Position numbers and translations under genes: made by a program. DNA of 64,000 nucleotides from Alteribacillus bidgolensis (GTDB lineage: Bacteria; Bacillota; Bacilli; Bacillales; Marinococcaceae). The stretch spans positions 496,001-560,000 of the forward strand of contig NZ_KZ614149.1 in NCBI RefSeq assembly GCF_002886255.1. Reading direction: 5' to 3'. Shown here piece by piece: positions 8,175-15,940 of this stretch; within the stretch, counting starts at the first letter, position 1, and every line of letters begins with the position of its first letter. The notes beneath the pieces were generated by a model. The model did no database searches. It saw nothing but the letters and a program-made list of their open reading frames with translations, and was not told where the DNA came from.

Positions 8175-8390
8175 ATACTTTAGGAAATAATTAACTTTGC
8201 TAAAGGAATCAATTAAGAAAAGACTAAGGCTTTCAATGTACAGGTCGTCTAATGCCGCCGTTCCCACAGACGCACTTCCACACGACGTGGCGACTTCTAA
8301 GTTGAGCACAGGAAGTGTACGTTTTAAATAGAATTTCGTTTGCCTAGGCGGTTTTCTCTTAATAGAGCTGCAAGCCAAGTTTTTTCTAAA
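8175..8390 (+). repeat. Bipartite palindromic repeat, copy 3 (long form with insert)
   Basis: It starts ATACTTTAGG...TTAACTTTGCTAAAGGAATC and ends GCAAGCCAAGTTTTTTCTAA like the short copies, but about 130 bp of GC-rich sequence (AATGCCGCCGTTCCCACAG, CACGACGTGGCG) separates the two halves. Similar GC-rich segments occur in the fragment at 60105-60170. It occupies most of the 482-bp gap between bcd and lpdV. A short 20-codon frame with a ribosome binding site (8131-8193) runs into it and is not called. Confidence 0.7.
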
Positions 8391-8533
8391 GACAAATGAC
8401 GAACCACTTCAACTAAAATGGGATAAGTGTTTTAAATATCCGGGACAACACAACCACAACCTTGCTTATAGGGATTAGAGAGGAAATAAAACAATCTTAA
8501 ATTAGGGGTAGATACTAGAAGGAGGGGACAATT

Positions 8534-9955
8534 ATGGCTAAGGAATATGACCTGGTCATACTAGGTGCTGGTACAGGAGGTTATGTTGCAGCAATTAAAG
8601 CCGCACAACACGGCTTGAAAACTGCTGTGGTTGAAAAAGAAAAAGTAGGAGGAACCTGTTTACATAAAGGTTGTATCCCGAGTAAATCTTTACTTCGGAG
8701 TGCTGAAGTTCATGCTACGATTAAAGAAAGTGATCAATTTGGCATCTCTGTACAAGGTATAGAATTACAGTTTGATAAAGTGCAAAAAAGAAAAGATGAT
8801 ATTGTCAATCAACTTCATAATGGTGTCAAAAGTCTAATGAAAAAGGGGAAAATTGATATATATGAAGGCCACGGGCGTATTCTTGGTCCTTCTATATTTT
8901 CTCCTGCTGCTGGCACTATATCAGTTGATATGAAAGATGGTTCAGAAAATATTATGCTGCTTCCTAAAAATATTATTATTGCAACAGGCTCACGGCCCAG
9001 GCTGCTCCCTGAAATAGAGGTAGATGGAGAAAAAGTTCTGACATCAGATGAAGCATTACATTTAAAAGAACTTCCAGCCTCTGTAAATATTATAGGAGGC
9101 GGTGTGATCGGAATTGAATGGGCTTCTATGTTATCAGATTTTGATGTTGATGTTACGGTGCTTGAATATGCGGATCGAATTCTTCCAGGAGAGGATGCAG
9201 ACATTTCGAGTGAAATGACTCGGCGGTTGAAAGATCGAGGAGTCCACATTGTTACAAACGCTGAAATATTATCTGGTAGTACAACCGAGAATGAAAAAGT
9301 ATCTGTTACAGCTGAAGTGAATGGAATAGAACAAAGTTTTACAGCTGACACGTTACTATTGTCTGTTGGACGGAATGCAAATATAGAAGACATCGGGTTA
9401 GAAAACACCGACATTAAAGTAGAAGATGGATTCATTGGCACAAATGAATATTACCAAACGAAAGAATCTCATATTTATGCGGTTGGAGACGTTATTGGAG
9501 GTATGCAGCTTGCACATGTTGCTTCAAGAGAAGGTATCATAGCGGTTGAGCATATCTGTTCAAAACAACCTTTGCCGCTCGATGTAACGACTGTTCCAAG
9601 ATGTACTTACAGCAGGCCAGAAGCGGCGAGTATCGGTTTAACAGAAGACCAAGCAGTAAGTGAGGGGTATCACTTAAAAACGGGAACATTTTCATTTCAA
9701 GCAATAGGGAAAGCAATCGTTAATGGGGATGCAGAAGGTTTTGTAAAGCTTGTAGCCAATAAAGAAAATGATGATCTTCTAGGCGTCCACATGATAGGAG
9801 CACATGTAACAGACTTAATCTCTGAAGCGGCGCTTGCAAAATTAGTAGATGCTTCAAACTTTGAAATCAGTGAAACGATACACCCTCATCCCGCCTTGTC
9901 AGAGATTTTAGGGGAAGGTTCACTCGCGGTTGATGGAAAAGCCATCCACTCATAA
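8534..9955 (+). CDS. lpdV: Dihydrolipoyl dehydrogenase of the branched-chain keto acid complex (E3)
   Basis: The 473-aa FAD/NAD disulfide oxidoreductase has the N-terminal FAD motif LGAGTGGYVAA, redox cysteines in GGTCLHKGCIPSK (C42, C47), the NAD-binding IIGGGVIGIEWAS, the second FAD motif YAVGDVIGG and the C-terminal HPHPALSE with the catalytic His-Glu pair. It reoxidises the lipoyl arms of BkdB. GAAGGAGGGG precedes the ATG. It is the first gene of a tight lpdV-bkdAA-bkdAB-bkdB run, with 20 bp to bkdAA. Confidence 0.95.
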   Translation: MAKEYDLVILGAGTGGYVAAIKAAQHGLKTAVVEKEKVGGTCLHKGCIPSKSLLRSAEVHATIKESDQFGISVQGIELQFDKVQKRKDDIVNQLHNGVKSLMKKGKIDIYEGHGRILGPSIFSPAAGTISVDMKDGSENIMLLPKNIIIATGSRPRLLPEIEVDGEKVLTSDEALHLKELPASVNIIGGGVIGIEWASMLSDFDVDVTVLEYADRILPGEDADISSEMTRRLKDRGVHIVTNAEILSGSTTENEKVSVTAEVNGIEQSFTADTLLLSVGRNANIEDIGLENTDIKVEDGFIGTNEYYQTKESHIYAVGDVIGGMQLAHVASREGIIAVEHICSKQPLPLDVTTVPRCTYSRPEAASIGLTEDQAVSEGYHLKTGTFSFQAIGKAIVNGDAEGFVKLVANKENDDLLGVHMIGAHVTDLISEAALAKLVDASNFEISETIHPHPALSEILGEGSLAVDGKAIHS

Positions 9956-9975
9956 AACTATTAAGGAGGTATACA

Positions 9976-10983
9976 ATGGCCTCAACAAAACATGAACAAC
10001 TGGGATTATCAAATGAAAAAGTATTAGAGATGTATAAAACAATGCTATTAGCAAGAAAGATTGATGAAAGGTTGTGGCTTTTAAATAGGGCTGGCAAAAT
10101 ACCTTTTGTTATCTCTTGTCAAGGACAAGAAGCAGCCCAAGTAGGTGCCGGAATGGCTTTGAACACGGAGGAGGATTATATTCTGCCTTATTACCGTGAT
10201 ATGGGGTTAGTATTAAGCTTTGGCATGACAGCAAAAGATTTGATGATGTCGAGTTTTGCTAAAGCAGAGGATCCAAGTTCAGGCGGCAGGCAGATGCCCG
10301 GACATTTTGGGCAGAAAAAAAATCGAATTGTTACCGGATCTTCCCCAGTGACCACTCAAGTGCCACATGCAGCTGGCATTGCCCTTGCCAGTAAAATGGA
10401 AAGGAAAAACTTTGTTACGTTGACAACGTTTGGAGAGGGATCTTCTAATCAAGGTGATTTTCATGAAGGTATTAATTTTGCTGGTGTTCATAAACTGCCT
10501 GTTATTTTTATGTGTGAAAATAATAAGTATGCTATTTCCGTTCCTATTGAGAAACAGCTTGCATGCGAAAAAGTTTCAGATAGGGCAATGGGTTATGGTA
10601 TGCCCGGAGTGACTGTGGATGGAAACGATCCGCTTGCTGTCTATGAAGCAGTTAAAGAAGCTTGGGACCGTGCTAGAAAAGGAGAAGGGCCATCCTTGAT
10701 TGAAACTGTATCCTACAGGCTGACTCCACATTCCAGTGACGATGATGACAGATCTTATCGAACGAAAGAAGAAGTAGAGGATGCAAAACAATTGGACTCC
10801 ATTCATACGTTTGCTAAATATCTAAAAGAAACAAATACACTAACGGATCAAGTAGAAGAAAATATGCTCGAAGATATAAGAAAAACAGTTGACGAAGCAA
10901 CAGAGGCTGCAGAAGAAGCTCCGTATGCTGACCCAGATTCCACTCTGCTGCATGTATATAGTGAAAAGGACGGTGAGTTGTAA
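9976..10983 (+). CDS. bkdAA: Branched-chain 2-oxo acid dehydrogenase E1 alpha
   Basis: The 335-aa protein has the thiamine diphosphate site TFGEGSSNQGDFHE...CENN (a GDG-X-NN variant with GEG) and the phosphorylation-loop-like SYRLTPHSSDDD. With BkdAB it decarboxylates the keto acids of Val, Leu and Ile, giving primers for branched-chain fatty acids. A perfect AAGGAGGT precedes the ATG. The TAA stop shares its last base with the bkdAB ATG, indicating coupled synthesis of the two subunits. Confidence 0.95.
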   Translation: MASTKHEQLGLSNEKVLEMYKTMLLARKIDERLWLLNRAGKIPFVISCQGQEAAQVGAGMALNTEEDYILPYYRDMGLVLSFGMTAKDLMMSSFAKAEDPSSGGRQMPGHFGQKKNRIVTGSSPVTTQVPHAAGIALASKMERKNFVTLTTFGEGSSNQGDFHEGINFAGVHKLPVIFMCENNKYAISVPIEKQLACEKVSDRAMGYGMPGVTVDGNDPLAVYEAVKEAWDRARKGEGPSLIETVSYRLTPHSSDDDDRSYRTKEEVEDAKQLDSIHTFAKYLKETNTLTDQVEENMLEDIRKTVDEATEAAEEAPYADPDSTLLHVYSEKDGEL

Positions 10984-11966
10984 TGACTGTCTTAACTTAC
11001 ATTCAAGCTGTAACGGCGGCTTTGCGTGAAGAAATGGCAAGAAATGAAAAAGTCTTTGTATTAGGCGAAGATGTCGGCGCAAGAGGAGGCGTTTTTCGAG
11101 CGACAGACGGACTTTATCAAGAGTTTGGAGGCGAAAGAGTACTTGATACACCTCTTGCCGAATCAGCTATTGCAGGTGTAGGCATAGGAGCAGCAATGTA
11201 TGGAATGAGGCCGGTTGCCGAAATGCAATTTGCAGACTTTATTATGCCCGCTGTCAATCAAATCGTTTCTGAAGCTGCTAAAATACGTTATCGTTCAAAC
11301 AACGACTGGTATTGTCCCTTAACGATTCGTGCACCATATGGCGGCGGAGTTCATGGGGCCTTGTATCATTCCCAATCAGTGGAGGCTCATTTTGCTAATG
11401 TTCCAGGATTAAAAATTGTGATGCCTTCTACTCCATATGATGTTAAGGGCCTTTTAAAAGCAGCCATCCGTGATGATGATCCGGTATTATTTTTTGAACA
11501 TAAAAGAGCCTACCGTTTAATTAAAGAAGAAGTGCCCGATGAGGACTATACACTGCCCATTGGAAAAGCTGATATAAAAAAAGAAGGCTCGGATGTTACG
11601 GTGATCAGCTATGGGTTATGTCTTCACTTTGCTTTACAGGCAGCAGAAAAACTAAAGGAGGACGGAATATCCACTGAAATACTTGATTTAAGAACGATTT
11701 ACCCTTTAGATAAAGAAGCAATTATAGAAGCTGTTTCAAAAACTGGTAAAGTACTGCTCGTAACAGAAGACAATAAAGAAGGAAGTGTTATGAGCGAAGT
11801 GTCTGCTGTAATTGCAGAAAACTGTCTATTTGATTTGGATGCCCCTGTCCAGCGTTTAGCAGGCCCGGACGTCCCAGCGATGCCTTATGCTCCTGCGATG
11901 GAAAAATATTTTATGATGAATCCGGATAAAGTCGAAAAAGCAATTCGTGATTTAGCAGAATTCTAG
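10983..11966 (+). CDS. bkdAB: Branched-chain 2-oxo acid dehydrogenase E1 beta
   Basis: The 327-aa transketolase-like beta subunit has FVLGEDVGARGGVFRAT, the DTPLAESAIAGVGIG motif with the catalytic Glu, and the C-terminal transketolase domain with VLLVTEDNKEGSVMSE. Its length equals the B. subtilis subunit. It follows bkdAA with a 1-bp overlap and precedes bkdB by 15 bp with AAAGGAGGGGG as ribosome binding site. Confidence 0.95.
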   Translation: MTVLTYIQAVTAALREEMARNEKVFVLGEDVGARGGVFRATDGLYQEFGGERVLDTPLAESAIAGVGIGAAMYGMRPVAEMQFADFIMPAVNQIVSEAAKIRYRSNNDWYCPLTIRAPYGGGVHGALYHSQSVEAHFANVPGLKIVMPSTPYDVKGLLKAAIRDDDPVLFFEHKRAYRLIKEEVPDEDYTLPIGKADIKKEGSDVTVISYGLCLHFALQAAEKLKEDGISTEILDLRTIYPLDKEAIIEAVSKTGKVLLVTEDNKEGSVMSEVSAVIAENCLFDLDAPVQRLAGPDVPAMPYAPAMEKYFMMNPDKVEKAIRDLAEF

Positions 11967-11981
11967 AAAGGAGGGGGCCAT

Positions 11982-13238
11982 ATGGCTGAAGAAATAAAAA
12001 TGCCGCAGCTCGGTGAAAGTGTAACCGAAGGTACGATTACAAAATGGCTGGTAAAGCCCGGGGATAAAGTGAACAAATATGATCCGATAGCAGAAGTAAC
12101 GACAGACAAAGTGAATGCTGAAGTACCTTCTTCTTATTCAGGTACCATTACTGAAATCGTGGCAAAAGAAGATGAAACTGTTCAGGTCGGTGAGCTTATT
12201 TGTTATATGGATACAGCTCAAATAACGAAAGAGACAACAAAAAAAACAGAAGACGATGCTTCAAACCCTGACCCTGCAGATAACTCTTCAATGAAAAAAC
12301 GGTATTCTCCTGCAGTAATGAAGCTGTCACAAGAACATAACATTGATTTATCTAAAGTAGAAGGAACAGGAAGAAGCGGAAGAATAACAAGAAAAGATTT
12401 GGAGCATCTAATACGTTCGGAAAATGTTTCAGAAACAAAAGCTGCAACAAAGCCAGTTCAGGAAGAAGACGAAATATCCACTCCGGTGTACCCAACGTAT
12501 AAACAAAAGCCAGGCGAAAAACCAGAAGCCGGTGATCAAGATACAGAAATACCATTAAGCGGGACGAGAAAAGCAATTGCTGCAAATATGGTGAAAAGTA
12601 AACAAGAAATTCCTCACGCTTGGACAATGGTAGAAGCTGATGTCACAAACCTTGTTTCTTATCGAGATAAAATTAAAAATGATTTTAAACAAAAAGAAGG
12701 ATTCTCTATAACCTTTTTGCCCTTTTTTATAAAGGCTGTTGTTGAAGCTCTAAAAGAATTTCCGGAAATTAATTCGGTATGGGGCGGTAATAAAATCATT
12801 CAAAAAAAAGGTATTCATATGTCGATAGCAGTTGGTACCAACGAGGCACTTTATGTTCCAGTTATTAAAAACGCGGATGAAAAAAGTATTAAAGGTATTG
12901 CCAAGGAAATAGATGAATTGGTCCATAAAGCGAGAAGCGGTAAGCTAAGCAGTGAAGAAATGAAAGGAGGAACCTTCACTGTTAATAACACAGGTACATT
13001 TGGATCTGTTCAATCGATGCCAATTATTAATTTTCCCCAGGCTGCTATTTTATCTGTTGAATCGATAAATAAAAAGCCGGTTGTCATGCAAGGAGACATG
13101 ATTGCCATTCGAAGCATGGTGAATCTTTGTTTATCCCTAGACCACCGTATTTTAGACGGATTGATTTGCGGAAGGTTTTTAGCAAGGATTAAAGAAAAAA
13201 TGGAAAATTTTGATCCTGCATCAGAGAATATTTATTAA
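11982..13238 (+). CDS. bkdB: Branched-chain 2-oxo acid dehydrogenase E2 (lipoamide acyltransferase)
   Basis: The 418-aa protein has the expected domain order: a lipoyl domain (1-77) with the lipoylated Lys in TTDKVNAEVPS (K43), an acidic linker, a peripheral subunit-binding domain (about 106-145, RYSPAVMKLSQEHNIDL, GRITRKDL), a second linker and the catalytic domain (about 190-418) ending with the active-site LDHRILDG. It transfers the acyl group to CoA. It is the last gene of the operon; a strong terminator follows 11 bp after the stop. Confidence 0.95.
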   Translation: MAEEIKMPQLGESVTEGTITKWLVKPGDKVNKYDPIAEVTTDKVNAEVPSSYSGTITEIVAKEDETVQVGELICYMDTAQITKETTKKTEDDASNPDPADNSSMKKRYSPAVMKLSQEHNIDLSKVEGTGRSGRITRKDLEHLIRSENVSETKAATKPVQEEDEISTPVYPTYKQKPGEKPEAGDQDTEIPLSGTRKAIAANMVKSKQEIPHAWTMVEADVTNLVSYRDKIKNDFKQKEGFSITFLPFFIKAVVEALKEFPEINSVWGGNKIIQKKGIHMSIAVGTNEALYVPVIKNADEKSIKGIAKEIDELVHKARSGKLSSEEMKGGTFTVNNTGTFGSVQSMPIINFPQAAILSVESINKKPVVMQGDMIAIRSMVNLCLSLDHRILDGLICGRFLARIKEKMENFDPASENIY

Positions 13239-13248
13239 AACAAGTCAG

Positions 13249-13286
13249 GAGCTGTCCCAATTCATATGGGAACAGCTCTATTTTTC
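13249..13286 (+). terminator. Terminator of the bkd operon
   Basis: GAGCTGTCCCA and TGGGAACAGCTC form a stem around TTCATA, followed by TATTTTTC. Confidence 0.88.
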
Positions 13287-13297
13287 TATCTGCAGCC

Positions 13298-13336
13298 ACT
13301 AAACCTTCAAAGCAGCAAGCAGAGTTTTTCTAATAA
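13298..13336 (+). repeat. Fragment of the bipartite repeat
   Basis: Only the tail is recognisable: AAGCAGCAAGCAGAGTTTTTCTAATAAA resembles the GACAAGCCGAGTTTTTCTAAT end of complete copies. It lies between the bkd terminator and the znuA control region. Confidence 0.4.
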
Positions 13337-13360
13337 AACAGAATGATTCTTGTTTACAAA

Positions 13361-13375
13361 TCGTAACTTTTACGA
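13361..13375. promoter_or_regulatory. Zur box 1 upstream of znuA
   Basis: TCGTAACTTTTACGA is a perfect 6-3-6 dyad fitting the Bacillus Zur operator TCGTAATNATTACGA. It starts 62 bp before the znuA start. Confidence 0.75.
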
Positions 13376-13394
13376 TAAAATGCTGAGGGATAAA

Positions 13395-13409
13395 ACGTAA
13401 TGATTACGG
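13395..13409. promoter_or_regulatory. Zur box 2 overlapping the znuA leader
   Basis: ACGTAATGATTACGG keeps the CGTAATNATTACG core of the Zur operator. It lies 34 bp after box 1, close to the ribosome binding site, so zinc-replete repression of znuA by Zur is the likely outcome. Confidence 0.8.
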
Positions 13410-13422
13410 AAGGGGAAAGGAA

Positions 13423-14481
13423 ATGAAAAACCAAGGTATTTTCCTGCTGTTATTGGGAGCATCTATTTCTATTGCGGCATGTGGAACAGAAGAACAAAAT
13501 CAAGATAATACAGACAATACAGAAGAAAATGAAAGCGAACCCCTGCAAATTTATACGACGCTGTACCCATGGGAAGAATTCACAGAGATAATTGGCGGTG
13601 ATGCAGTCCAAGTAGAGAATCTAGTACCAGCTGGCAGTGATGTCCATAGCTTTGAACCCACAGCTCAAACAATGGTAAAAATAGCGGAATCTGATGCTTT
13701 TATTTATAATGGAGCAGGTATGGAAGGATTTGCTGATGCAGTTAAAGATACAGCTCAGCAAGAAGGTGCAGCAACAATTGAAGTCACAGAAGAGTTGGAC
13801 TTAAATACTTATGATGCGCATTCCCACGAAGAAACAGGTGAAGAAGATGGTCATGGAAGTGGTGAACACGAGGAAGAAGAGCATGATCATGGAAACGAGA
13901 ACCATGGAAAAGAAAAAAACCATGAAGAAGAACATGACCATAACCATGACCACGGTGACCAGGATCCACATGTATGGTTAGATCCTTTACTAGCTGGTGA
14001 AGCAGCTGAGAAGATTAAAAATGAACTAATTGAACTTCGGCCTGAAAATGAAGAAGAATTCGAAGAAAATTTTAATAATTTGAAGACAAAATTGAATAGT
14101 ATACATGACCAATTTGAGGAAATGGCAGCAAATACGAAAAATAATACGTTTTTAGTATCTCATGCCGGATATGGGTATTGGGAGGAGAAATATGGCTTGC
14201 ATCAAATCGGAATTTCCGGTCTTTCTCCTACAAATGAACCTTCTCAAAAGCAATTACAAAACATTGTCCAATTAGCGGAAGAAAACGGCATAAATCATGT
14301 TATGTTTGAACAAAATGTTTCTTCTAAAGTTGCACAATTGGTTCAAAAAGAAGTAGGGGCTGAAGCCTTGTATTTGCACAATTTAGAATCCTTAACGGAA
14401 GAGGATATTGCTAATGACGAGAATTATTTTACTCTAATGAATAAAAATATTGAAAATTTAAATGAAGCATTAAATTATTGA
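13423..14481 (+). CDS. znuA: Zinc ABC transporter substrate-binding lipoprotein (ZnuA/AdcA family)
   Basis: The 352-aa protein has a lipoprotein signal peptide with lipobox SIAAC, placing the mature protein on the outer face of the membrane. The cluster A-I binding fold shows TTLYPWEEFTEIIGG, LVPAGSDVHSFEPTAQT (ligand His), a long His/Glu/Asp-rich loop (about 133-185), DPHVWLDPLLAG and FLVSHAGYGYW. The His-rich loop and the two upstream Zur boxes argue for zinc rather than manganese. No ATPase or permease gene adjoins it, so it must serve a transporter encoded elsewhere. The ATG at 13423 follows a GGAAGGGGAAAGG site. Confidence 0.92.
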   Translation: MKNQGIFLLLLGASISIAACGTEEQNQDNTDNTEENESEPLQIYTTLYPWEEFTEIIGGDAVQVENLVPAGSDVHSFEPTAQTMVKIAESDAFIYNGAGMEGFADAVKDTAQQEGAATIEVTEELDLNTYDAHSHEETGEEDGHGSGEHEEEEHDHGNENHGKEKNHEEEHDHNHDHGDQDPHVWLDPLLAGEAAEKIKNELIELRPENEEEFEENFNNLKTKLNSIHDQFEEMAANTKNNTFLVSHAGYGYWEEKYGLHQIGISGLSPTNEPSQKQLQNIVQLAEENGINHVMFEQNVSSKVAQLVQKEVGAEALYLHNLESLTEEDIANDENYFTLMNKNIENLNEALNY

Positions 14482-14588
14482 TTAAGAACGGTTTTCTTTT
14501 CAAGAAAGTAAAGTTACTTGCTGTCATTTCCATTTTTTCGATACAATAAGATCAGAACATTAAATTTTGATATGAAAGGATGGATAAA

Positions 14589-15014
14589 ATGGATTTTAAC
14601 TTTATGATAAATGATGTTGTACAGACGGCAAGAAAAGAAATGGAAGAAGCAGGGTACGAATCATTAAGTACTCCCGAAGAGGTAGAGGAAGCGTTGGCTG
14701 GAGAAGGAACAACACTTGTAATGGTTAACTCTGTTTGTGGCTGTGCAGGCGGCATTGCTCGTCCGGCAGCAGCGTATATGAGAAATTACGAAAAGAAACC
14801 TGACCGATTCGTAACTGTCTTTGCTGGACAAGATAAAGAAGCTACCGAAAAGGCTCGTTCCTATTTTACAGGGTATCCACCATCTTCCCCTTCATTTGCA
14901 CTAGTTAAAAATGGGGAAATTCAAAGAATGGTAGAGCGTCATGAAATTGAAGGCCATGAACCAATTGAGGTCGTTCAACAACTCGAAAAAGCATTCGACG
15001 AATATTGCAATTAA
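14589..15014 (+). CDS. brxB: Bacilliredoxin (BrxA/BrxB, YphP/YqiW family)
   Basis: The 141-aa thioredoxin-fold protein has the CGC motif in NSVCGCAGGIARPA, the signature of bacilliredoxins that remove bacillithiol from oxidised protein thiols. yqiW occupies the equivalent position next to the bkd genes in B. subtilis, which favours BrxB over its paralogue BrxA. The ATG at 14589 is chosen over 14580 because AAAGGA (14575-14580) is 8 bp away from it and overlaps the earlier ATG. Confidence 0.9.
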   Translation: MDFNFMINDVVQTARKEMEEAGYESLSTPEEVEEALAGEGTTLVMVNSVCGCAGGIARPAAAYMRNYEKKPDRFVTVFAGQDKEATEKARSYFTGYPPSSPSFALVKNGEIQRMVERHEIEGHEPIEVVQQLEKAFDEYCN

Positions 15015-15023
15015 TAAAGAAGA

Positions 15024-15068
15024 AATACCGCCATCTGTTTTTTTCAGTTGTTGGCGGTATTTTATTTC
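15024..15068 (+). terminator. Terminator after the bacilliredoxin gene
   Basis: AATACCGCCA pairs with TGGCGGTATT around a T-rich loop and is followed by TTATTTC. Beyond the promoter at 15210-15240 I see nothing else in the gap up to 15273. Confidence 0.8.
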
Positions 15069-15209
15069 AGTAGTAATAAATATAGCTAAAACGTATGTAT
15101 GAGAAATGACTTCTTCAACACACAGAAAGCACGACTGCAGCCATTGTCACAGGACGTACATTTTTAGAAGATTTCTTTTACACAGAAGCAAACCGAATGT
15201 TTCTAAAAC

Positions 15210-15240
15210 TTGACTATCCCAAAAATTGTTGTGCTATAAT
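15210..15240 (+). promoter_or_regulatory. Sigma-A promoter with extended -10
   Basis: TTGACT (15210-15215) and TATAAT (15235-15240) are 19 bp apart, and a TGC directly ahead of the -10 (extended -10) can offset the long spacer. It lies 34 bp before the 123-aa gene. Confidence 0.6.
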
Positions 15241-15273
15241 AACGTAAGAATTCATACATAAAGGGCTGAAAGA

Positions 15274-15645
15274 ATGATGGATAAATTATATGATCAAGTG
15301 CAGAAATATTTAAATATGGATGAAGAAATTGCTTTTAAAGAATTTCAACAATTTTATCAGGACGTCATATCCCAATTAGACAGTGAAGCGGAAAGTTTTC
15401 AGGAAGACAAAATCTGGAAAGGATTGTTTGTTGTAGAAAGCATTATGTCAAATGCTGAAAATCGTGCGAAGACAACTAAAAGTGCGTCAGAAACAAAAAA
15501 ATATAAAAAAATGGCTAAGCGAACTAAATTATATGCCCAGAATTTCACGAGACGTCTTCACCAATTTGGATATACACAAGAACACATTGGTGAAAAGTTC
15601 GAACAAATGCTTGAAGAAGGCACAAAGGAAGAGGTAGAAGAATAA
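15274..15645 (+). CDS. Conserved-looking hypothetical protein, 123 aa
   Basis: The protein is small, charged and predicted all-helical, with no signal peptide and no membrane segment. The middle carries Lys-rich helices (KKYKKMAKRTKLYAQNF) and the C-terminus is acidic (EEGTKEEVEE). I do not recognise a family. It has its own sigma-A-like promoter and a clear AGGGCTGAAAG site before two consecutive ATGs (15274, 15277), so expression looks real. No function is proposed. Confidence 0.75.
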   Translation: MMDKLYDQVQKYLNMDEEIAFKEFQQFYQDVISQLDSEAESFQEDKIWKGLFVVESIMSNAENRAKTTKSASETKKYKKMAKRTKLYAQNFTRRLHQFGYTQEHIGEKFEQMLEEGTKEEVEE

Positions 15646-15703
15646 CGTTCTGCAGCTGATACACTCAGTTTCCTGCCTTTTCTGATTTTTTCCTTTTTTT
15701 TTA

Positions 15704-15732
15704 TTGACATAGAAGGAAAAAACAGATAAAAT
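15704..15732 (+). promoter_or_regulatory. Promoter of tRNA-Arg
   Basis: TTGACA (15704-15709) and TAAAAT (15727-15732) with a 17-bp spacer, 34 bp ahead of the mature tRNA 5' end. Confidence 0.8.
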
Positions 15733-15765
15733 AGGCGTTGTCTTACTTGAGAAGAAGCTATGTTT

Positions 15766-15840
15766 GCGCCTATGGTGAAAGGGATATCACGCGAGATTCC
15801 GGTTCTCGTATTCCAGGTTCGAATCCTGGTAGGCGCGCCA
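15766..15840 (+). tRNA. tRNA-Arg (anticodon CCG)
   Basis: The 75-nt cloverleaf folds fully: acceptor GCGCCTA/TAGGCGC, D stem GTGA/TCAC, anticodon stem CGAGA/TCTCG with loop TTCCGGT (anticodon CCG, reading CGG), 4-nt variable loop, T stem CCAGG/CCTGG with TTCGAAT, discriminator G and an encoded CCA. It is a single tRNA with its own promoter. No integrase or att duplication was seen beside it. Confidence 0.96.
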
Positions 15841-15940
15841 TAAATGAATACATAACTAGCAGTACTGCACAATTAGTTTGTGCAGTTTTTTGTAATTTAC
15901 AGGAGAAATGTTAAAGAATTGTAAATCGAAGGAGCTGCTT

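Noticed and set aside
8131..8193. 20-codon frame with a ribosome binding site in the bcd-lpdV gap (MLCSNCRCYVQ...)
   Set aside because: It runs into the repeat and is too short to judge; it could be the remnant of a lost gene such as buk, but nothing recognisable remains.
8815..9441. Long minus-strand open frame inside lpdV
   Set aside because: Ser/Ile/Phe-rich antisense shadow of an unmistakable dihydrolipoyl dehydrogenase gene.
15766..15840. tRNA-Arg as an integration site of a mobile element
   Set aside because: No integrase, no duplicated tRNA 3' end and ordinary chromosomal genes on both sides.
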